A DNA stretch of 5,882 nucleotides, taken from JBDSKH01 sp050245915 (GTDB lineage Bacteria; Actinomycetota; Actinomycetes; Actinomycetales; Microbacteriaceae). Positions 1 through 5,752 of this stretch are shown here, piece by piece. The notes beneath the pieces are model-generated. The model had not been told where the DNA came from. It saw only the letters and a program-made list of their open reading frames with translations, and made no database searches. Made by a program: the position numbers and the translations under genes. The stretch is taken from positions 1 to 5,882 of the forward strand of contig JBFWWZ010000085.1 of assembly GCA_050245915.1 (NCBI GenBank), read 5' to 3'. The number at the start of each line of letters is the position of its first letter. The stretch's first letter is position 1.

Positions 1-1754
1 CGGGTGGGGCCGGAACCGGCCCGAGGAGCCGCTGTCGCGGCGCTGGAGGCGCTTGCCCGGCTGACGGGTCCGGTCGTGGCCGGGGTTCGGGTGGGGGCTC
101 CAGCGGCCGCGGAGCGGCCCGTCCCGGACGATGCGCGCCCCCCGGCCGCAGCCCCCGCCCCAGCGAACGACGACGAGCCGCCGCCCGCGACCGCGACAGC
201 GACCGCCGTGGAGAACAACGCCCCGCCGGTCAGGGTCGAGATGCCGCCGGAGGCGACCGCCGCTGCCGCGACGGTCTGGAACGCCGCACCGCCGCGGAAC
301 GAGCTCGAGCCGCCCTGCGCGACTGCCGCACCGGCCAGGGTGGTGAACGTGGCCGGGCTGCTGGCCGTGAACGACCCGGCGCCGCCCTGCGCGACTGCTG
401 CGCCGGCAGTGGTGCTGAAGGTCGCCGCGCCCGCGAAGGCGGTGCTGCCGCCGCTGGCGAGCGCGCCGCCGGCCGTTGTGGCGAACCGCGCCGTGCCCGT
501 GAAGAACGACGAGCCGCCAGAGGCCAGAGCCGCACCGGCCGTCGTCGTGAACGTGCTGGCGCCGCCGGCGCCGCCCGTGAACGTCGAACTGCCGCCCTGC
601 GCGACCGCTGCGCCCGACGTCGTCGAGAACGTGGCCGTGCCGGTGAAGGCGCTGGAACCGCCCTGGGCGGTCGCGGCCCCCGCGGCGGTCCCGAAGGTCG
701 CGCCGCCCGTGAACGTGGCCGTGCCGCCCTGTGCGAGCGCCGCGGCGGCATTGGTAGCGAACGTCGCCGTGCCGGTGAACGTGCTGCTGCCGCCGTTGGC
801 AGCTGAGGCGCCTGCCGTCCCGGTGAAACGACCGTCGCCGCGAAACGTGGCGCTTCCACCGTTGGCGGTGGCTGCACCGACGGTGGTCATGAACGTGGCC
901 GCGACACCGAACGTCGACGAACCACCGGAGGCGAGCGCTGTGCCCACGGTGGTGGCGAACGTCGCGGTGCCGGTGAACGCGCTCGAGCCGCCGGAGCCCA
1001 GGGCCGATGCGGCGTTGGTCGTGAAGGTCGCATCCCCCGCCACTGCGGGCTCGCGCAGTCGGACGAACACCGCTGCGCACTCGGACTCGCCCGAGCTGGT
1101 GTTGGTGCCGGTGAACGTGACTGTGACTGTGCCCGACCCCGACGCGACCGGGCACTCCCACACGTGCATCGCGGCGTCGTTGCCGGACGTGGTGCCGTTC
1201 GTCGGGAGGAGCTCTGTGACGGTGCCGAAGGTGATGCCCGACGCCGACACCGCGAACGAGCCCACATTCGCCGTGTCGTCGGGCAGCGCGCCGAGGATGA
1301 GCAGGACGTCGCCCGCTGCCAGATCGATCGCGGCGTCGGACGTGACCGATACCGATTTACCCGAGGCGCTGGTGTCCGCACCCGTCGTCGAGGCGATGTC
1401 CCAGGCGCCGGAGTTGTCCTTGTAGTACGCCGACATCGCCTTCATCGACGGCGACGGCGCGGCGCTCAGGGTGCAGGCCGGTGCGGACTCCGACCCGTCG
1501 TGCGTGCGGGAGTAGGCCCACACCTTCGTGGAGCCGACACCCGTGCCGTTGGCGACGGTGCCCGACGTCTTGTTGCCGAGCGCGGTGTAGTCGGTTGTGA
1601 GGGTGCCCGACGAGACATCCAGCGTGTACGGCTTGACGCCGAGCCACGCCAGCAGGAGGTCGTCGGTCGTGTGCCCCGTCGGCAGGGTGAACGCGCCACC
1701 TGTCGTGGTGGTCCCGGCAGCGAGGCCCGTCGACGCCCGGTGCGTGATCGCCAC
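1..1754 (-). CDS. Large repeat-containing phage appendage (fibre-like) protein, 3' end outside window
   Basis: The frame starts at a GTG (1754-1752) and stays open for 584 codons to the left edge, so the C-terminus is missing. The start is chosen because GGAGGG lies 6 bases upstream. Residues 1-236 look like two related beta-rich domains. The first has TDDLLLAWLG near 30, KVWAYSRTHDGSES near 77 and SMKAMSAYYK near 103. The second has AGDVLLILGA near 147, MHVWECPVASGSG near 196 and ECAAVFVRLRE near 225. Residues 241-532 are thirteen repeats of about 22 residues. Residues 533-584 are low-complexity Ala/Gly/Ser/Thr/Pro/Arg. No signal peptide or membrane segment is seen. Domains of the first kind are known in actinophage structural proteins, so I infer a virion fibre or appendage; tail and head attachment cannot be separated. 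It is last in the visible operon. A long antisense frame over this gene is a codon-bias shadow. The coding call is solid and the role is moderate. Confidence 0.82.
   Translation of the reverse strand, partial: MAITHRASTGLAAGTTTTGGAFTLPTGHTTDDLLLAWLGVKPYTLDVSSGTLTTDYTALGNKTSGTVANGTGVGSTKVWAYSRTHDGSESAPACTLSAAPSPSMKAMSAYYKDNSGAWDIASTTGADTSASGKSVSVTSDAAIDLAAGDVLLILGALPDDTANVGSFAVSASGITFGTVTELLPTNGTTSGNDAAMHVWECPVASGSGTVTVTFTGTNTSSGESECAAVFVRLREPAVAGDATFTTNAASALGSGGSSAFTGTATFATTVGTALASGGSSTFGVAATFMTTVGAATANGGSATFRGDGRFTGTAGASAANGGSSTFTGTATFATNAAAALAQGGTATFTGGATFGTAAGAATAQGGSSAFTGTATFSTTSGAAVAQGGSSTFTGGAGGASTFTTTAGAALASGGSSFFTGTARFATTAGGALASGGSTAFAGAATFSTTAGAAVAQGGAGSFTASSPATFTTLAGAAVAQGGSSSFRGGAAFQTVAAAAVASGGISTLTGGALFSTAVAVAVAGGGSSSFAGAGAAAGGRASSGTGRSAAAGAPTRTPATTGPVSRASASSAATAAPRAGSGPT
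159..1034 (-). repeat. Thirteen tandem 22-residue (66-base) coding repeats
   Basis: Residues 241-532 of the appendage protein divide into thirteen units. Eleven are exactly 22 residues; unit 8 has 26 and unit 11 has 24. The consensus is xATFxTTAGAA followed by xAxGGSSxFTG. Each unit has a Phe near position 4, a Gly-Gly pair at 15-16 and a second Phe near position 20. The units are similar but not identical in DNA, so this is an old, diverged array. Regular Phe spacing with Gly-Gly turns and beta-prone Thr/Ser stretches suggests a beta-solenoid or other elongated rod; that fold is inferred. Confidence 0.85.
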
Positions 1755-1760
1755 GACTCA

Positions 1761-1766
1761 CCCTCC
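1761..1766 (-). promoter_or_regulatory. Ribosome-binding site for the GTG-started appendage gene
   Basis: GGAGGG on the minus strand lies 6 bases before GTG 1754-1752. It is the strongest Shine-Dalgarno match noted in the window and decides the non-ATG start of the appendage gene. Confidence 0.75.
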
Positions 1767-1777
1767 GCCCATGCCCG

Positions 1778-1793
1778 GCCCCGTGGCCGGGGC
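1778..1793 (-). other. Small GC stem-loop in the spacer before the appendage gene
   Basis: On the minus strand GCCCCG and CGGGGC form a 6-bp stem around a GCCA tetraloop. It lies between the stop of the 144-residue gene and the GGAGGG of the appendage gene. There is no T-run after it, so it is not an intrinsic terminator. It may hold the ribosome-binding site open or be incidental in such GC-rich DNA. Confidence 0.35.
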
Positions 1794-1798
1794 AGTCA

Positions 1799-2233
1799 TC
1801 AGGTGCAGTCGATGTAGAGCGTCGGTGCGGGCAGGTCCACGGTGAAGGTGCCGCCCGTGCTCGAGATGTCCGACGACTCCGTGCAGTAGGCGATCAGCTC
1901 GTCCGCCGACGCAGCGCCGCCGCGGGACTTGTAGATGACCGCTGTGCGGGCCGTGATCGTCGACGACGGCCACGTCGGATCCGTCCAGCTGATCTGCACC
2001 TGGTCCGACGCCGAGTCGTAAGTCACCGAGACCCCCGACAGGGTCGCGCCGCCCGCCGTGTAGCCGGTGCCGCTGACCTCGTTGGTCACGTCGTCGCGGA
2101 AGTCGTGGGTGTCCTTGTTCGGCGTGTACGCCGACGTGGTCAGCATGATCTTGAAGGTGTCGGTGTCGAGGTCGACCGTGCCCTTCGCGATGTTCAGCAG
2201 GCCGTTGCCGTACCAGTTCCAGGTGCCAGCCAT
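1799..2233 (-). CDS. Small conserved phage structural protein (virion-associated, role unassigned)
   Basis: This gene encodes 144 residues with ATG at 2233-2231 and GGAG 5 bases upstream. The binding site lies inside the last codons of the preceding gene, whose stop is one base away. The protein opens MAGTWNWYGNG and carries FKIMLTTSAYTPNKDTHDF (residues 27-45), a segment DDVTNEVSGTGYTAGGATL (47-65), ARTAVIYKS (95-103) and ELIAYCTES (112-120). This pattern belongs to a family I recognise from many phages and prophages, usually unnamed or called a structural or tail protein. It is beta-rich with no signal peptide, membrane segment or catalytic motif. Between the beta-helix protein and the repeat appendage, it is plausibly a decoration, adaptor or fibre-associated subunit, but this is inferred from position. 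The gene ends in TGATG, leading into the mini-ORF. Family recognition is from memory, without a search. Confidence 0.85.
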   Translation of the reverse strand: MAGTWNWYGNGLLNIAKGTVDLDTDTFKIMLTTSAYTPNKDTHDFRDDVTNEVSGTGYTAGGATLSGVSVTYDSASDQVQISWTDPTWPSSTITARTAVIYKSRGGAASADELIAYCTESSDISSTGGTFTVDLPAPTLYIDCT

Positions 2234-2234
2234 G

Positions 2235-3344
2235 TCAGCTCCAGGGGGAGACGTAGTTGCCGGACGCCCACAGCGACGCGGGCACGAAGTCGACGGGCGG
2301 GGTCTGGCCCTCGAACAGGTTCGACATCGGCCACGCGCTGTAGGACGGGTTGCTGTTCGCGGAGTACTTCGACCCGAGGGTGTAGACGGGGCCGAGGTTG
2401 CGGGTGCCGACGCGGGCGGCCTCGCGCTGGGTGAGCGCGTAGGAGGCGTCCGGGCCGGTGAGCCGGATGAAGACGTTGCCGACCTCCCACCCGGGGCCGG
2501 TAGCGGGCGGGGTGCGGCCGTCCGAATCGTCGAGGTACCAGCCCTGGTACCGCCCGTCGAGGCTGACCCAGCCCCACACACGCAGCTGCTTCGGGCCGCC
2601 CCAGACCTGCAGGGCGTCGGCGTGCACGCCTGCCTTGGACCCGTAGGTCGTCGACTCGACGCGGATGTTCTGCAGCGTCACCGTCCGCCCGGTCGTCGAC
2701 CGGAACGCGATCTGGATGGCGTCGGACAGGTACGTGCCGGGCTTGAACCAGAGGCCCTCGAGGAAGTCTCTGCCGGTGTTGCTCGAGCCCGAGTCGCTGA
2801 GGCGGATGCCGCGGTTCGTGGAGTCGTAGGACCCCGACGGGACGGTGGTGCGGCCGCCGAAGATGCCGCCGATGAACCACCGGTCGTCGCAGCCCGCCAG
2901 GGTGACCGGGCCGGTGATGACCGCCGGCGCGACGAAGATGCAGTCCGTCGTAGCCGGCGCCGAGTAGGTGCCGCCCGACGCGGCGATCCGGATCGTCACC
3001 GGGTTCGTCAGCTGGGGCGGGGTGTAGATGCCGAGGTTCCCGCCGATCGCACCGGTGGGCGACGGGGTCGGGGTGGGGCTCGAGGTCGTCGGTGTCGGCG
3101 TGGGGGCGGCCGAGCTGGTCGCCGGGGCTGGGCTGCTCGAGGCGGGCGCCGGCGTCGCGGTGACGGTGACGGTCTCGGTGACCGTCGGCACCGGCTGGTC
3201 GACGTAGGCCTGCAGCTGCGCGATCGCGGCGCGCGCCTGGTCGGCCGTGACGGTCGTCGACTGGCTCGAGGCCGTGACGACGCCGCCGACAGCCAGTGCC
3301 GCGACGACGGCGCCCGCGATCGCGAGCGAGGCGCGCGTCCGCAT
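2235..3344 (-). CDS. Signal/anchor-bearing predicted beta-helix protein with Pro/Thr-rich linker
   Basis: This gene encodes 369 residues. Residues 1-4 (MRTR) are basic and 5-25 are hydrophobic, followed by VTA/SSQ at 23-28, a plausible signal-peptidase I site or an uncleaved membrane anchor. Residues 29-50 are a short helical, Ala/Gln-rich stretch. Residues 51-98 are a Val/Thr then Pro/Thr/Ser/Ala linker. Residues 100-369 are compact and beta-rich. HADALQVWGG (241-250) followed by LRVWGW (254-259) and YQGWYLDD (266-273) resembles the core of right-handed parallel beta-helix proteins, a fold shared by pectate lyases and phage depolymerases. C135 and C152 could form a disulfide. No catalytic residues can be assigned, so enzyme versus binding module is open. 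The start is one base after the preceding stop (TGACATG) with no Shine-Dalgarno visible, so translation probably depends on coupling. A secretion-type N-terminus inside a virion operon is unusual. The coding call is firm, the fold fairly likely and the function unknown. Confidence 0.88.
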   Translation of the reverse strand: MRTRASLAIAGAVVAALAVGGVVTASSQSTTVTADQARAAIAQLQAYVDQPVPTVTETVTVTATPAPASSSPAPATSSAAPTPTPTTSSPTPTPSPTGAIGGNLGIYTPPQLTNPVTIRIAASGGTYSAPATTDCIFVAPAVITGPVTLAGCDDRWFIGGIFGGRTTVPSGSYDSTNRGIRLSDSGSSNTGRDFLEGLWFKPGTYLSDAIQIAFRSTTGRTVTLQNIRVESTTYGSKAGVHADALQVWGGPKQLRVWGWVSLDGRYQGWYLDDSDGRTPPATGPGWEVGNVFIRLTGPDASYALTQREAARVGTRNLGPVYTLGSKYSANSNPSYSAWPMSNLFEGQTPPVDFVPASLWASGNYVSPWS

Positions 3345-3345
3345 G

Positions 3346-3642
3346 TCAGGCGTGATCGGCCGGGGCGGCGGCGCGGCCCTTGACGCCCTTCGGCGCGGCC
3401 TTGGCGCGAGACTCGGCCGCGACCTTGTGGCCGCGCAGCGCGAGCTGCTCGTCGACCGCCGCGACGCGGTCGTCGCGGCCGAAGCGGGCGTAGCCCTCCC
3501 GCTCCACGAGGAGCGCGTCGATGTACTGCGCCTCGCGATCGGCCTGGGCCTGCTCGGCACTCACGCCTTCGTGCTTGGCTGCTGCGGTCCGCTGGTCCAC
3601 TGTCAGGCCGTCCTTCAGGTCCTCGTCGAGGTTCTCGGACAT
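3346..3642 (-). CDS. Small charged phage protein downstream of capsid gene, function unknown
   Basis: This gene encodes 98 residues from ATG 3642-3640, with GGAG (3651-3648) 5 bases upstream. The N-terminus (MSENLDEDLKDG) is acidic. Residues 28-71 appear helical, and YIDALLVEREGYARFG (40-55) with DDRVAAVDEQLALRG (57-71) matches a pattern I associate with small proteins in actinophage structural operons. The last 25 residues are Lys/Arg/Ala/Pro-rich and probably flexible. There is no signal peptide or membrane segment. It starts 12 bases after the endonuclease gene and is separated from the next gene by one base, so it is co-transcribed. Without the endonuclease it would directly follow the capsid gene, its likely ancestral neighbour. 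A role in head assembly is only suggested by position. The coding call is strong and the function unassigned. Confidence 0.85.
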   Translation of the reverse strand: MSENLDEDLKDGLTVDQRTAAAKHEGVSAEQAQADREAQYIDALLVEREGYARFGRDDRVAAVDEQLALRGHKVAAESRAKAAPKGVKGRAAAPADHA

Positions 3643-3654
3643 GGGTTCTCCATT

Positions 3655-4308
3655 TCACATGAGTGCCAACTGCTCACCTCCGCCTAGGTTGCGGCGGCGA
3701 AGATTGCAGACGAGGTGCACGAGTCGCAGGTTCGCGGGCTCGTTGGTTCCGCCCTCGCTTACGGGGATGACGTGGTCGAGGGATGCGGCCCTCGGGTGCG
3801 GGTGCTCAAGTGACGGGTTGACCCGGTCGCCGCAGATGCCGCAGCGCCACTTGTCGCGCTTGCAGATCGCAGCCCGCAGGTAGCCCGGCTTCTCGTCCTC
3901 GCCGGTGCGCGCTCTCAGCTTCCGTTGCAGCGCGTGGGCTGCGTTGTTGCACTTCTGCGAGCAGAACACGGCGTCCGCCCGCATCGATCGCGGGAGGGAC
4001 CGGCCACAGTGCAAGCACTCCCGATCGGGCTTTGCCTGGATCGTCGCGGCAGAGACGGCCGCGTTCCTGGCCTTCTCCTTGCACTTCCGGGAGCAGAACT
4101 CGCTCTTTGTTCTAGCCTTCGGACGGTACGACTCCCCGCACCACGCGCAGTCGCGCGGGGAGTCGTCCGCCTTTGCCGCGTACCGCTGGCGGTGCCATTC
4201 GCGGTAGCAGTCCTTGCACCACTGGCCGGACTTGCCCCAGGTCGAGGCGTACCACTGATCCTGGGGCAAATCTCGGTCGCAGCGGCGGCAGTGCTGCGTC
4301 TGGTCCAT
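3655..4308 (-). CDS. HNH endonuclease with three zinc-knuckle modules, likely free-standing homing type
   Basis: This gene encodes 217 residues from ATG 4308-4306. Three Cys pairs precede the nuclease: C7/C10 with C31/C34, C54/C57 with C72/C76, and C98/C101 with C116/C120. The second and third modules share the plan CxxCGxS...FCSxKC and look like an internal duplication. The C-terminal HNH domain (about 145-206) has CGIC at 156-159, LDHVIPVSEGG at 177-187, N189 and N193, H198 and CN at 201-202. D178-H179 and the later Asn/His residues fit the metal-binding, DNA-cutting core; the Cys pairs 156/159 fit a structural zinc. Such nucleases cut DNA, often to spread their own gene. It sits between the capsid gene and a small structural gene, and sampled lines run about 60-67% GC versus 78-83% in neighbours, suggesting separate ancestry. 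Its GGAG lies only 3 bases from the ATG and inside a hairpin, so translation is probably weak or conditional. A packaging HNH role is possible but less likely here, since no terminase is visible nearby. Confidence 0.93.
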   Translation of the reverse strand: MDQTQHCRRCDRDLPQDQWYASTWGKSGQWCKDCYREWHRQRYAAKADDSPRDCAWCGESYRPKARTKSEFCSRKCKEKARNAAVSAATIQAKPDRECLHCGRSLPRSMRADAVFCSQKCNNAAHALQRKLRARTGEDEKPGYLRAAICKRDKWRCGICGDRVNPSLEHPHPRAASLDHVIPVSEGGTNEPANLRLVHLVCNLRRRNLGGGEQLALM

Positions 4309-4309
4309 G

Positions 4310-4337
4310 CACTCCAGTGTACTAGAACACCGGAGTG
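4310..4337 (-). promoter_or_regulatory. Hairpin sequestering the ribosome-binding site of the HNH gene
   Basis: On the minus strand the arms CACTCCGGTGT (4337-4327) and ACACTGGAGTG (4320-4310) pair over 11 bp with one G-U wobble around the hexaloop TCTAGT. The 3' arm contains the only Shine-Dalgarno candidate of the HNH gene, GGAG at 4315-4312, and ends one base before its ATG. No T-run follows, so it is not an intrinsic terminator. The hairpin starts 8 bases after the capsid stop codon, close enough for a terminating ribosome to disturb it. Translational control by such hairpins is known for phage T4 homing endonucleases; applying it here is inference. Confidence 0.75.
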
Positions 4338-4345
4338 ACTATGGG

Positions 4346-5752
4346 TTAAAACGCAGGTGTGATCAAGCCGGTGCCGTTCACCTTCTGCGCGTGCGTGACG
4401 CGCGTGAAGATGGAGGCGAAGTAGGCGTAGACCACGAGGTCGACGCCCAGCGAGGTGGCCTTGCTCTGCTCGGCGCGGATCAGCACCGGGGCCGACGGGT
4501 CCTCCCAGAGGTGGGACTCGCGCTGGGAGACGAAGTAGATCTCGTCCTCGTTGGTGCCTGCGCCGAGGTTCGTCGCGATGTTGTTGTCGACGATGACCGG
4601 GACGCCCGAGGGCAGGATGCCGCGGAAGCCGTTGCCGTAGCGCTCGGCGTAGGCGACGCCGCCCTGCTGGGGGGCGAGGCCCATCTGGCCGAACAGCGGC
4701 CAGGTGGACGTCAGCTGCGACTGCAGCCAGTACCAGCGGCGGGAGTGCATGACCGCGATGGTGTCGCCGGGGTGCGCGTTGAGCATCGCGGCCTCGACGG
4801 CGGCCGGGCCGGCGAGGAGCTTCGGGTACAGCTCGGCGGCGGTCGGGGTGCCATCGGTGTAGGCGATCGCCGTGGCGACGTTCGTCAGACCGGTCGAGGC
4901 GCGGTTGATCACCAGGGAGTCCTGGTTGGACCGCTGCGCCGAGATCAGGTCGGCGACGACGGTGTCCTCGACGCCGACGCCGCGCTCGATGGCCTGCCGC
5001 GACACCGTCTGCGAGCCGGCCGAGGTGAGGATCGGGACCGTGAGCAGGGTGTCGTCGGCGTTCGTGTTCTGCACGGCCGAGTTCTCCGACGTCTGCTCGG
5101 CAGCGGCGGTACCGGTGGTCAGCTTGCCGATGTAGGCGGTGAGGCCGGTGTCGGGCAGCTGGTGGCGGTTCATCGCGTCGCAGAGCGGGCGGTCCGCGCG
5201 GGGGAGGCCGGCGAAGTCGTCCACCAGGTAGGAGGGGACGACGATGCCGGTGAACGCGCCCGTGCCGACGGCACGGGACTGGCTGCCCTCGACCCGCTCG
5301 AACGAGTCGACGCCGCGCTCGGTGCGCTCCTCCGCCATGTGGCGGTTGACGCGCTCCTGCGCGGACCAGTCGCCGCGGAACGCGCGGGCGACGTCGAGGG
5401 CGAAGTTGAGGCCCTTCGGGTCGGTGTCCGCGCGGTAGGTGCGCTCCTCGCTGCCGACGCGCGCGACCTGGTCGTAGGCCGGTGCACGGACCTCGGTCTC
5501 GTGGATCTCGGCGGCGCGCTCGGCGATCGCGTCGTCGGCGGCGGCGTCGGCGCGCAGCTGCGCGATGTCGGCGTCGGCACGCTCGATCTCGGCGTCCTTG
5601 GCCGAGATGTCGGCGCGGATGGAGGCGATCGCGGCCTCGTCGGCCTCGTTGCCGTAGGCCTCGCGAAGGCTCGCCGAGAGCGCGTTGCGCGCGGCGACGA
5701 GCTCGGCGCGCTTGCCCTCGCGGTGAGCGATGAGCTGGCGGAGCGTGAGCAT
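4346..5752 (-). CDS. HK97-fold major capsid protein with N-terminal coiled-coil (delta-like) region
   Basis: This gene encodes 468 residues that form the icosahedral shell. Residues 1-85 are a highly charged, Ala/Glu/Arg-rich helical stretch typical of the delta or scaffold-like region of HK97-type capsids. This is usually removed by a prohead protease; a cleavage site between about 90 and 165 is likely but cannot be placed. The shell part follows with KGLNFALDVARAFRGDW (113-129), AFTGIVVPSYLVDDF (166-180), SQTVSRQAIERG (247-258), TIAVMHSRRWYWLQSQL (331-347), VPVIVDNNIAT (384-394) and EIYFVSQRESHLWED (404-418). No protease domain is present, so protease and capsid appear to be separate. The start is ATG 5752-5750 with a modest GGAAAG 9 bases upstream. 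The same frame stays open upstream to the window edge but contains no ATG, GTG or TTG, so an upstream fusion cannot be excluded from this window alone. The gene ends in TAA at 4348-4346. Confidence 0.95.
   Translation of the reverse strand: MLTLRQLIAHREGKRAELVAARNALSASLREAYGNEADEAAIASIRADISAKDAEIERADADIAQLRADAAADDAIAERAAEIHETEVRAPAYDQVARVGSEERTYRADTDPKGLNFALDVARAFRGDWSAQERVNRHMAEERTERGVDSFERVEGSQSRAVGTGAFTGIVVPSYLVDDFAGLPRADRPLCDAMNRHQLPDTGLTAYIGKLTTGTAAAEQTSENSAVQNTNADDTLLTVPILTSAGSQTVSRQAIERGVGVEDTVVADLISAQRSNQDSLVINRASTGLTNVATAIAYTDGTPTAAELYPKLLAGPAAVEAAMLNAHPGDTIAVMHSRRWYWLQSQLTSTWPLFGQMGLAPQQGGVAYAERYGNGFRGILPSGVPVIVDNNIATNLGAGTNEDEIYFVSQRESHLWEDPSAPVLIRAEQSKATSLGVDLVVYAYFASIFTRVTHAQKVNGTGLITPAF

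Larger units (their letters stand above)
1758..1799 (-). other. Possible 13-codon translational-coupling mini-ORF
   Basis: The stop codon of the 144-residue gene overlaps a new ATG as TGATG (1801-1797). This ATG opens a 13-residue reading frame, MTAPATGPGMGGG, that ends with TGA at 1760-1758, three bases before the GTG of the appendage gene. The ribosome-binding GGAGGG of that gene forms the last two sense codons of the mini-ORF. The geometry would let a terminating ribosome reinitiate and deliver itself to the downstream start. The peptide has no recognisable function and may not be made; chance is a real alternative. Confidence 0.3.
3641..4347. repeat. 7-bp direct repeat (ATGGGTT) flanking the endonuclease cassette
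   Basis: ATGGGTT occurs on the plus strand at 3641-3647, over the start codon of the 98-residue gene, and at 4341-4347, over the stop codon of the capsid gene. The copies are 700 bases apart and bracket the HNH gene and its hairpin. They could be an insertion footprint. A match of this length between two short flanks can also arise by chance at roughly the several-percent level. Confidence 0.35.

Noticed and set aside
159..1034. CRISPR array
   Set aside because: The periodicity is 66 bases in a coding frame with diverged units and no constant repeat/unique spacer pattern.
4..1425. Long plus-strand open frame (473 codons) with repeats opposite the appendage gene
   Set aside because: It is the antisense of the repeat gene; its Ala/Val/Pro-rich repetition mirrors the minus-strand repeats, it lacks a convincing ribosome-binding site, and the minus-strand frame has recognisable domains and GGAGGG.
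4310..4337. Intrinsic terminator after the capsid gene
   Set aside because: The stem is strong but is followed by C and ATG of the next gene, with no T-run, so it fits translational control better than termination.
3346..4350. Group I intron or intein hosting the HNH gene
   Set aside because: The capsid protein and the 98-residue protein are both complete with their own start and stop, so the endonuclease is free-standing between genes rather than interrupting one.
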